The notes beneath the pieces are model-generated. The model was not told the origin of the DNA. It saw only the letters and a list, made by a program, of their open reading frames with translations, and did not search any database. Shown here one piece after another: positions 1 through 6,743 of a DNA stretch of 51,091 nucleotides; the stretch's first letter is position 1, and every line of letters starts with the position of its first letter. The stretch comes from Bacteroidales bacterium (GTDB lineage Bacteria; Bacteroidota; Bacteroidia; Bacteroidales; Bacteroidaceae). The translations under genes and the position numbers were made by a program. The stretch lies in contig JAATGU010000011.1 in NCBI GenBank assembly GCA_015654535.1, forward strand, positions 1 through 51,091, written 5' to 3'.

Positions 1-113
1 ATGGTGTGGTGGAAGGAAATGTAAATAGAATAAAGAATTTGAAAAGACAAATGTATGGAAGAGCCAGCCTGCCTCTGCTAAAAAGGAAAATCATTTTAGC
101 TAAGTTCGGATAG
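1..113 (+). CDS. ISL3-family transposase, C-terminal fragment (cut by window edge)
   Basis: The third frame is open from the window edge to a TAG stop at 111-113 and gives 36 full residues, beginning GVVEGNVNRIKNLKRQMYGR. This is the characteristic end of ISL3-family transposases, which carry an EGxNxxIKxxKRxxYGxxxF-like C-terminus just after the last catalytic acidic residue; the E in VEG may be that residue. No frame break is visible in the portion present, so the element could be intact. The fragment sits directly before the presumed IS end at about 140. Confidence 0.75.
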   Translation, partial: GVVEGNVNRIKNLKRQMYGRASLPLLKRKIILAKFG

Positions 114-140
114 ATCTTCCACCAAAAGTGACGAAGAACC
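1..140 (+). mobile_element. Right end of an ISL3-type insertion sequence (left part outside window)
   Basis: The segment holds the end of a transposase reading frame (stop at 111-113) followed at about 117-140 by a sequence ending ACGAAGAACC, which resembles an ISL3-family terminal inverted repeat read outward (GGTTCTTCGT... as the opposite end). The element boundary near 140 is inferred. The matching left inverted repeat and the target duplication cannot be seen because the rest of the element lies to the left of the window. Confidence 0.65.
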
Positions 141-253
141 ATTCTTTGTGTGGGAATAAAAATTCAAAGTATAGTTATGAATGTTTTTATCCTTTTTATA
201 ATAGCTTCACAGAAATGTATTTTTATAGAAATCTAAATGTCACATAAGCCACA

Positions 254-262
254 TACTTTTGC
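254..262 (+). promoter_or_regulatory. Putative -7 box of the TonB receptor operon
   Basis: TACTTTTGC fits the Bacteroidetes -7 consensus TAnnTTTG and lies 22 bp before the ATG at 285. No convincing -33 TTTG was found. It lies outside the insertion sequence, so the operon probably keeps its own promoter. Confidence 0.5.
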
Positions 263-284
263 ACCAAAATAAAAACGGCTCGTT

Positions 285-3056
285 ATGAAATGTAGATGCA
301 AAATTATTGCAATTCTCTTCTTTTTTATAATCTCTCCAATGCTGTACGCTATAAATATTAAAGGCAAAGTAAAAGACGCTATAACAGGAGAACAACTGAT
401 TGGTGCCACCGTCTATATAGACGGAATAAAAGGCGGTGGTGCTATAACAGGACTGGATGGAAGTTTCTCACTACGTAATATAAAAAAGGGAGAATACAAG
501 ATTGTTTGTACATATGTGGGGTATAAACAAGAGAAACAGCTCATTAAAGCAATGAATAATAATGAACTGATGATTAATTTTGCTCTGAGTCCTAATGATG
601 TAAAACTGATTGACATTGAGATCATTGGCACAAAAGATAGAACTTCGGACCGTAGCACTATCGAGACTGAACGCAACGCGAACACTATTCTCAACGTGAT
701 TGGAGCCAAGGCTATTGAATTATCACCGGATCTGACTGTAGCCAACGTAATACAACGAATGTCCGGAGTTACGGTAGAAAGAAATGAAAACGGAGATGGG
801 CAATATGCTATACTTCGGGGAATGGATAAACGTTATAATTATACATTAGTAAATGGAGTAAAGATACCCAGTCCTGATAATAAGAATCTCTATGTACCTT
901 TGGATATTTTTCCTTCGGAGCTACTTGACAGGTTGGAAGTTACTAAAGCTCTAACACCCGATATGGAAGGAGATGCAATTGGAGGGACTGTAAACATGTT
1001 GATGAAAGATGCTCCAAATCACTTTCTCTTTTCGGTAAATGCTTCCATGGGATACAATTCAATGTTTTTCAATCATAAATTTGATTCTTACGATTACAAA
1101 GAGATAAACTCCCAATCACCCTATGAAATTAATGGAGATGGTTATAAGGCCTCAACCAATGATTTTCCCAAAGGAACTATCCGTTTGAAAAGAAACAACG
1201 TACAGCCAAGTATGTGGGCGGGTATTGCTATCGGGAATCGTTTTTTTGATAAACGCTTTGGTATTATTTTTGCCGGTAGTATTCAGAATAGCTACCGCGG
1301 GAACGATGGAGTAATTTTTTCAACAGCACTTGAAACGAAAGATGTATCTAATAACACAAATGTCACAGATATGTCGAAGCGTACTTATTCCGAACAACAA
1401 CAGAGATACGGCGTTCATGCCAAGATGGATTATAAGCTAGGACACGGACAAAAATTGATGTGGTTCAATTCTTTTATGAATATGACTAGTGCACAAGTTC
1501 GTGATCAATATACGGTTTGGATACCTGATAATAATTCAAGCAATCAGACTTCTTTCAGCACACGATTCCGATACAATAATCAAAGCATTTTTAACAGTGC
1601 TTTACGCGGAGAACATACTATTTTAGAAGATATACTTGAATTCAATTGGATAGCCAGTTACTCTACTGCCCGCAGTGCAGCGCCTGATAATACAACAATA
1701 GGAGGAACTACTTATCACCAATCTACAGGAGATATGACTACAGCTTCTGAAGCTACCCATCGGTGGGAACATAATTCGGATAATGATTGGTCCGGATATG
1801 CTTCACTGGACTGGAACCCTATTGTTTCAAACAAAGAACTCCTCAAAATCTCCGCTGGAGGGATGTATCGCAAAAAAAAACGCAATAACTTTTATGCCAA
1901 TTATACATTGGAACCTTGGGATGATAGCAAATCTGAGTATGAAGAGCGTGTGTTGGTTAAAGGCGTGGACTGGAATGATTATACAGAAATAAAATATCGC
2001 GTGAAAGATGGTTCAGGAATCAGTGATCCATTAAACTACAAGGCAAAAGAAAATATTTCGGCTGGCTATCTTCAGTATCGCCTTCAGTTCAAAAGACTTC
2101 AGATTTTTGGTGGAGTACGAGTGGAAAAAACAGATCAGGGATATTCTTTATTGTACCCTACCAGCGCGGCAGAACCTGAAGGAGAACAGAGCTATACAGA
2201 CATTCTTCCCAGTGTTCATCTTAAATTCAGTCCATGGAAAAAACAGAACTTCCGACTTTCTTATTTTCGGTCCATCAATCGCCCTAGCTTCTTTGAGATC
2301 GTGCCTTACAAAAATATTTATGAAGATTATTCAGAGAGAGGCAACCCTAACTTAAAACATACTGTAGCTGATAATCTGGACTTTCGTTACGAATATTTTC
2401 CTTCACATTCAGAGCAATTGATGGCAGGACTTTTTTATAAACGAATTAAGAATCCCATTGAAAACGGAATGTATGTGGAAGGACAGGATGCTTCATATAT
2501 GCCTCAAAATTACGGAACGGCCAATAACTATGGTGCTGAAATTGATATCGTAAAATACGTTCACTCATTCGGGATTAAAGGCAACTATACCTACACAAAA
2601 TCAAATATAACTACGACAAAAGAACAATGGCAGCGTTCCGCATCAGGTGATAAAATAGTGGCTTTGATAGATCAAAAACGACCGCTTAATGGTCAGTCAC
2701 AGCATGTGGCCAATATCTCCCTACTTTATAAAGATGATAAAAAAGGATGGGATGCCCAGATTGCAGCATCTTATACTGGCGAACGAATTTATTCTGTATC
2801 ACGATATCTAAACGATGACATGTGGGAAAAAGCGCTTGTACAATTTGACGCTTCTCTTGAAAAACGTTTTAAAAATGGAATATCCATTTTTATAAAAGCA
2901 AATAATCTGCTTAATCCCCATTCACAGGTATTTATAAAAAAACCATACTCTGTCACTACTCTTGATTATTCAATGCAAACGGTGGGTGAAAATATTTTGG
3001 TTAAAGACAATAGTTATGGTCGTAATTTCCGTATAGGCATTCGCTATAAATTATAA
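285..3056 (+). CDS. TonB-dependent outer-membrane receptor (no SusD partner)
   Basis: A 923-residue outer-membrane transporter. Residues 1-22 are a signal peptide ending in LYA. Residues about 24-112 form a carboxypeptidase-regulatory-like beta-sandwich (GKVKDAITGEQLIGATVYI...GYK), about 130-245 the plug domain (ILRGMDKRYNYTLVNG, then LEVTKALTPDMEGDAIGGTV), and the rest a beta-barrel ending in an aromatic-rich strand (FRIGIRYKL). The plug resembles the TonB-Xanth-Caul/CirA-like receptors rather than SusC, and no susD follows. It heads an operon: a beta-helix lipoprotein starts 24 bp after its stop and a metallophosphoesterase follows. The substrate is unknown; the downstream phosphatase makes a phosphorylated compound the most economical guess. 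Family is sure, substrate is not. Confidence 0.9.
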   Translation: MKCRCKIIAILFFFIISPMLYAINIKGKVKDAITGEQLIGATVYIDGIKGGGAITGLDGSFSLRNIKKGEYKIVCTYVGYKQEKQLIKAMNNNELMINFALSPNDVKLIDIEIIGTKDRTSDRSTIETERNANTILNVIGAKAIELSPDLTVANVIQRMSGVTVERNENGDGQYAILRGMDKRYNYTLVNGVKIPSPDNKNLYVPLDIFPSELLDRLEVTKALTPDMEGDAIGGTVNMLMKDAPNHFLFSVNASMGYNSMFFNHKFDSYDYKEINSQSPYEINGDGYKASTNDFPKGTIRLKRNNVQPSMWAGIAIGNRFFDKRFGIIFAGSIQNSYRGNDGVIFSTALETKDVSNNTNVTDMSKRTYSEQQQRYGVHAKMDYKLGHGQKLMWFNSFMNMTSAQVRDQYTVWIPDNNSSNQTSFSTRFRYNNQSIFNSALRGEHTILEDILEFNWIASYSTARSAAPDNTTIGGTTYHQSTGDMTTASEATHRWEHNSDNDWSGYASLDWNPIVSNKELLKISAGGMYRKKKRNNFYANYTLEPWDDSKSEYEERVLVKGVDWNDYTEIKYRVKDGSGISDPLNYKAKENISAGYLQYRLQFKRLQIFGGVRVEKTDQGYSLLYPTSAAEPEGEQSYTDILPSVHLKFSPWKKQNFRLSYFRSINRPSFFEIVPYKNIYEDYSERGNPNLKHTVADNLDFRYEYFPSHSEQLMAGLFYKRIKNPIENGMYVEGQDASYMPQNYGTANNYGAEIDIVKYVHSFGIKGNYTYTKSNITTTKEQWQRSASGDKIVALIDQKRPLNGQSQHVANISLLYKDDKKGWDAQIAASYTGERIYSVSRYLNDDMWEKALVQFDASLEKRFKNGISIFIKANNLLNPHSQVFIKKPYSVTTLDYSMQTVGENILVKDNSYGRNFRIGIRYKL

Positions 3057-3080
3057 TATATCACTTTTATTTTATTAATA

Positions 3081-4658
3081 ATGAAGAATATGAAAAAAAT
3101 GATTCTTTCTTTAATGAGCCTGGCTATTATTTGCGTGTTACTACTACAAGCATGTAGCAAAGACGATCTTACTATTGCGATCCAAACAGTGACTCTTTCA
3201 GCTAATACACTTACGATGAAACCCGGTGATTTACAAAAGCTAACCGTTACAATTGCACCTACCAAAGCAAATGTGGAAAGCACCGATTGGAGCTCTTCGG
3301 ATAATAATGTTGCTACTGTGGATGCTGATGGCAATATATCTGCTGTTAACGAGGGTAATGCTAATATTACTGTTTTAGTAAATAAAGCTCAAACAGCTGT
3401 TTGTGTTGTAACCGTCAAAAAAGATATTGTTGTAATGAACGATGTGAAAGGAGATGTAGAAGGTATCTGGGAGAAAAACGCCATCGTTAATGTAACTGGC
3501 CAGATTAGAGTGGCAGAAGGGAAGACGCTTACGATCCAAGAAGGAGCACAAATTATTTTTTCAACTACAGCCCTTGATGAGAGTAATACTAAAATAGAGT
3601 TTTTGGTAGATGGGAACCTTTATTGTTATGGAAGCAATACGAACAAGATTCGATTCACCGTCCCTGAAACCGAACGTACCACAGCCAATAAATACACTCG
3701 TTTATGGGGAGGCATTATAGGAAGCACAAAGTGCCCGGCTATGGTGCTTGATAATGTAATTGTGGAATATACCGGAGCTATCACCACCAAAAGTTCTCCA
3801 TCAGTGGTAAATGGTCTTTTCAAAGCTGATGGAGGTGAAGGAATGGTTGCTTTTAATACTAATAACGTAGATGGGAAATATGTGATCACTAACTCTACCT
3901 TTCGATATACCGGAGAAGATGCTCTATATCTGATGGGGGGTAATTGTATTGTGGCAAATAATATCTTTTATGCTGTAGGTGCAACCGGAGGTGAAGCTAT
4001 CAATGTGAAAGCCGGAGTCGCATTGGATGCAACCAGAAATCTTATCTACAGCCCAAATACAAATGGATTTAAATTGTCTGGATCCGGTGTAAGCGCTACC
4101 CGCCCCATCAAAACAATTAATGCTTATAACAATACCATTATTAACGCCGGATGGAGAAGAGACGGATTGAAAGGTGGTTCTATTTGGGCCGAAAAAGGTG
4201 TAATAGCCAATGTATTCAATAACTTACTGGTAAATTGTCTCTTTGGTATCAAAAATAGTTCAGCTTCATTGGCAGACGAACAAAGTGTGTTTAATTACAA
4301 TTTCCTAGCTTCCGGCATTCAAAAAAGTTCTCTGACTATACATCAGGCTGCCAATCAAACTGCATACGATGGATTTAAAACCGGTGTTGTTGATGTGGTA
4401 TATGGCACAAATGATAAAGCAGGTCAAGCTGTGGGAGATAATGATCCTAAATTTGTAAACTTCCCTTTCAATACTAACCCTTTGGTTAATGATGAACTGG
4501 ACAGTTCCTGGGATTTTACTTTGACTGATGGACCAGCTCTTACCGGAGCAACAACAACTCGTACGGTTTTGTTTTCTTCCACAGGTATAGTTATTAATGG
4601 GAAGACTTACACCTCTGCTTTACCAGCCTCTTATTTTGGAGCTTTTAACAAAAAGTAA
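3081..4658 (+). CDS. Lipoprotein with Ig-like (Big_2) domain and right-handed beta-helix
   Basis: A 525-residue predicted lipoprotein. The lipobox is LLQAC with the acylated Cys at residue 25; the following SKDD carries acidic residues typical of surface-exported Bacteroidetes lipoproteins. Residues about 34-115 are a bacterial Ig-like group 2 domain (MKPGDLQKLTVTIAP, WSSSDNNVATVDADGNISAV). From about 120 to the end the sequence has the N-rich, short-strand pattern of a parallel beta-helix (NNVIVEYTG-, NNIFYAVG-, YNNTIINAG-like rungs). Such helices are found in pectate-lyase-like enzymes but no lyase catalytic signature is evident, so a binding role is as likely. Start 3081 is used; ATG at 3090 is possible. 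It lies between the receptor and the phosphatase and is probably the surface partner that replaces SusD. Confidence 0.8.
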   Translation: MKNMKKMILSLMSLAIICVLLLQACSKDDLTIAIQTVTLSANTLTMKPGDLQKLTVTIAPTKANVESTDWSSSDNNVATVDADGNISAVNEGNANITVLVNKAQTAVCVVTVKKDIVVMNDVKGDVEGIWEKNAIVNVTGQIRVAEGKTLTIQEGAQIIFSTTALDESNTKIEFLVDGNLYCYGSNTNKIRFTVPETERTTANKYTRLWGGIIGSTKCPAMVLDNVIVEYTGAITTKSSPSVVNGLFKADGGEGMVAFNTNNVDGKYVITNSTFRYTGEDALYLMGGNCIVANNIFYAVGATGGEAINVKAGVALDATRNLIYSPNTNGFKLSGSGVSATRPIKTINAYNNTIINAGWRRDGLKGGSIWAEKGVIANVFNNLLVNCLFGIKNSSASLADEQSVFNYNFLASGIQKSSLTIHQAANQTAYDGFKTGVVDVVYGTNDKAGQAVGDNDPKFVNFPFNTNPLVNDELDSSWDFTLTDGPALTGATTTRTVLFSSTGIVINGKTYTSALPASYFGAFNKK

Positions 4659-4690
4659 TTAAAATCAGACGGTTTAAAACATTTACATAT

Positions 4691-5623
4691 ATGCGATTCA
4701 AACAAATTCTTTTTCTTGCTCTTACATTAATCACATTATGGGCGCCAGCACAAGAAGCTGACAAATCAGTTTTTGCAGATAGATTCAATTTTATAATGGC
4801 TAATGACCTTGGTCGTAATGGTTATTATGATCAAAAACCTATAGCCGAAGAAATGGGACGTATGGCGGATATAGCTGATATAAATTTCATCATAGCTGCG
4901 GGAGATACACATCATTTCATGGGAGTTCAGTCGGTTAATGATCCTTTATGGATGACAAATTACGAACTAATTTACTCCCATCCCTCATTAATGATTCCAT
5001 GGTACGCAATATGTGGTAATCATGAGTATCGCGGAAATACTCAGGCAGTATTGGACTATTCTAAAGTAAGCCGACGATGGATAATTCCAGCACGTTATTA
5101 TACTCAGGTATGGAATGAAAACAGTACAAGTGTTCGCCTGATCTATCTTGATACAACTCCATTAATGGATAAGTATCGGGAAAATAAAACGACCTATCCG
5201 GATGCTTACAAACAAGACTACGAGAAACAATTGGCGTGGGCAGATTCTGTACTTTCCATTTCCAAAGAAGATTGGAAAATTGTCATAGGCCACCACCCTA
5301 TTTATTGTGAAACCAGTAAAGAAGAGAGTGAACGTGCTGATATGCAGAAACGATTACTCCCTATTTTAAATAAGTACAAGGTAGACGTATATGCCTGTGG
5401 ACATATCCATAACTTTCAGCATTTACGGTTTAAAGGCTCTGATGTTGATTTAATAGTAAATTCATCTGGCTCTCTGAGCCGCCCGGTTAAAGCAATTGAA
5501 GGTACTCGTTTTTGCAGCAGTGAAGCTGGATTCAGTGTTTTTTCTATAACTCCTAAGGATTTACAAATTCACATGATGGATAAGACTGGAAATATTCTTT
5601 ATACTGTTTTCCGAAAAAAATAA
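4691..5623 (+). CDS. Secreted calcineurin-like metallophosphoesterase
   Basis: A 310-residue protein with an N-terminal signal peptide (about residues 1-20). The metallophosphoesterase motifs are present in order: NDLG near 38-41 (in place of the usual DxH/DxG start), GDTHH at 71-75, GNHEY at 109-113, GHHP at 200-203 and GHIH at 237-240. Together these bind a dinuclear metal centre. The arrangement resembles purple-acid-phosphatase-like and tartrate-resistant-type phosphatases. It starts 32 bp after the beta-helix lipoprotein and is probably co-transcribed. It would act in the periplasm or at the surface on the phosphoester that the receptor operon handles. The exact substrate cannot be read from the sequence. 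Confidence 0.88.
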   Translation: MRFKQILFLALTLITLWAPAQEADKSVFADRFNFIMANDLGRNGYYDQKPIAEEMGRMADIADINFIIAAGDTHHFMGVQSVNDPLWMTNYELIYSHPSLMIPWYAICGNHEYRGNTQAVLDYSKVSRRWIIPARYYTQVWNENSTSVRLIYLDTTPLMDKYRENKTTYPDAYKQDYEKQLAWADSVLSISKEDWKIVIGHHPIYCETSKEESERADMQKRLLPILNKYKVDVYACGHIHNFQHLRFKGSDVDLIVNSSGSLSRPVKAIEGTRFCSSEAGFSVFSITPKDLQIHMMDKTGNILYTVFRKK

Positions 5624-5647
5624 TAACATATTCTAAAATAGTTAGGC

Positions 5648-5677
5648 CCTGTTATGTAGATTATCTATTGTAACAGG
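5648..5677 (+). terminator. Putative terminator after the phosphoesterase operon
   Basis: CCTGTTA (5648-5654) pairs with TAACAGG (5671-5677) over a 16-nt loop, followed by ACTTCTCTTTTTA. It lies 25 bp after the metallophosphoesterase stop, so the three-gene operon probably ends here. Confidence 0.55.
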
Positions 5678-5741
5678 ACTTCTCTTTTTATAAGTAGTCA
5701 GAATTCTTTCTTATAAAATCTCTGTCCAAAAATTATTTGTT

Positions 5742-5750
5742 TATCTTTGC
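5742..5750 (+). promoter_or_regulatory. Putative -7 box of the secreted YhcH gene
   Basis: TATCTTTGC matches TAnnTTTG and lies 27 bp before the ATG at 5778. A weak TCTG about 17 bp upstream could be a -33 element. Confidence 0.55.
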
Positions 5751-5777
5751 CAATAAATTAATAAAATAAAGATAGAA

Positions 5778-6434
5778 ATGATAAAAAAAGTTTTTGGAAA
5801 AATAACGGCAGTTGCGCTACTCCTTTTTGTTATAGTTTCCATAGGTTCGGCACAAACAGAATCCCGGGAGTGGACAAAAAATGATGCAAAAAAATGGGTA
5901 AAAGCAAGAGAATGGGCAAACGGGCTGAATATTGTACCCAGTAAAACCACAGACTATATAAAATTTGCCACTCAGTATCATAAAGATAAAACCATGTGGG
6001 AAAAGATTTTCAAGTTTTTGAAAGAAAATAATTTGGCCACCATGCCTGTCGGGAAATATAGTATTGACGGCGACCGATGCTTTGCGAGCATAACTGATGC
6101 TAAAACAAAGTCTCCAGACATAGTGCAAATTGAAGCACATAAAAAATATATCGATTTTCAATATATTGTAACAGGTGCCGAACGTATGGGATTAATCTCC
6201 ACATCTGATGCTAAAGAAATCAACACTTACAACCCCAAAAAAGATGTAATCAACTATTCAGGAGATAGAATTAAATATTATACAATGACTGGAAATACCT
6301 TTTTCTTACTCTTCCCTGGAGAACTGCACAAAGCATCTGTTTGGGTAGACAAAGAGGCAACGGTGAGAAAGGTTGTGGTCAAGATAGCTTATATTCCAGA
6401 CGGAGAAACGACGCTAACTAATAAACAAAAATGA
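5778..6434 (+). CDS. Exported YhcH/YjgK/YiaL (DUF386) family protein
   Basis: A 218-residue protein. Residues about 60-210 carry the family hallmarks: EAHKKYIDFQYIVTGAERMG, which corresponds to the metal-binding and substrate-facing strand, and FFLLFPGELHKASV near the end. Characterised relatives (TabA, YhcH, NanQ) are sugar anomerases or lyases of about 150 residues acting in the cytoplasm. This one has an added 25-residue N-terminal signal peptide (hydrophobic VALLLFVIVSIGSA before Q) and a spacer of about 40 residues. It is therefore probably periplasmic. Its TGA overlaps the ATG of the next, very small gene (ATGA), suggesting coupled translation. It has its own promoter and is separated from the upstream operon by a terminator. 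Confidence 0.85.
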   Translation: MIKKVFGKITAVALLLFVIVSIGSAQTESREWTKNDAKKWVKAREWANGLNIVPSKTTDYIKFATQYHKDKTMWEKIFKFLKENNLATMPVGKYSIDGDRCFASITDAKTKSPDIVQIEAHKKYIDFQYIVTGAERMGLISTSDAKEINTYNPKKDVINYSGDRIKYYTMTGNTFFLLFPGELHKASVWVDKEATVRKVVVKIAYIPDGETTLTNKQK

Positions 6435-6577
6435 AAAAAACAGCCGAAAAACCAACAGCTCCAAAGCCATCTAATGCTCCCCGAAAGAATGGTAGTATAG
6501 TAGAGGCTACAGGAAAAAGAATTGGTAAATCTAAAGTCACAAAAGCAGATAACCAGCGAAACAGAAGAGTGAAATAA
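6431..6577 (+). CDS. 48-residue lysine/arginine-rich micro-protein
   Basis: An open frame from ATG 6431 to TAA 6575-6577 overlaps the stop of the preceding gene by four bases (ATGA). The product begins MKKTAEKPTAPKPSNAPRKN and ends NQRNRRVK; about one third of residues are Lys or Arg and there is no hydrophobic segment, so it is soluble, probably disordered at its Pro/Ala-rich start, and likely to bind nucleic acid or another polyanion. No family is recognised. Its placement before a strong terminator and the tight coupling favour a real gene. It could still be a chance frame. Confidence 0.55.
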   Translation: MKKTAEKPTAPKPSNAPRKNGSIVEATGKRIGKSKVTKADNQRNRRVK

Positions 6578-6618
6578 TTTTCTTTGAAGCATAAAAAAAG
6601 GCTCTCTGAATAAATACA

Positions 6619-6664
6619 AAAAGGCAAATCTCTAAGATTTATTCTTTTATGAGATTTGCCTTTT
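6619..6664. terminator. Bidirectional rho-independent terminator
   Basis: A 14-bp perfect stem (6619-6632 with 6651-6664) flanked by A-run on the left and T-run on the right, so it works on both strands. It separates the plus-strand YhcH/micro-protein pair from the minus-strand GH31 gene that ends at 6744. Confidence 0.85.
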
Positions 6665-6743
6665 ATAGTATCACATCTTTTACATATCTATCCAATTCAG
6701 TAAACAATTATATATTTCATTTTTAGATAAATTATATAATATG

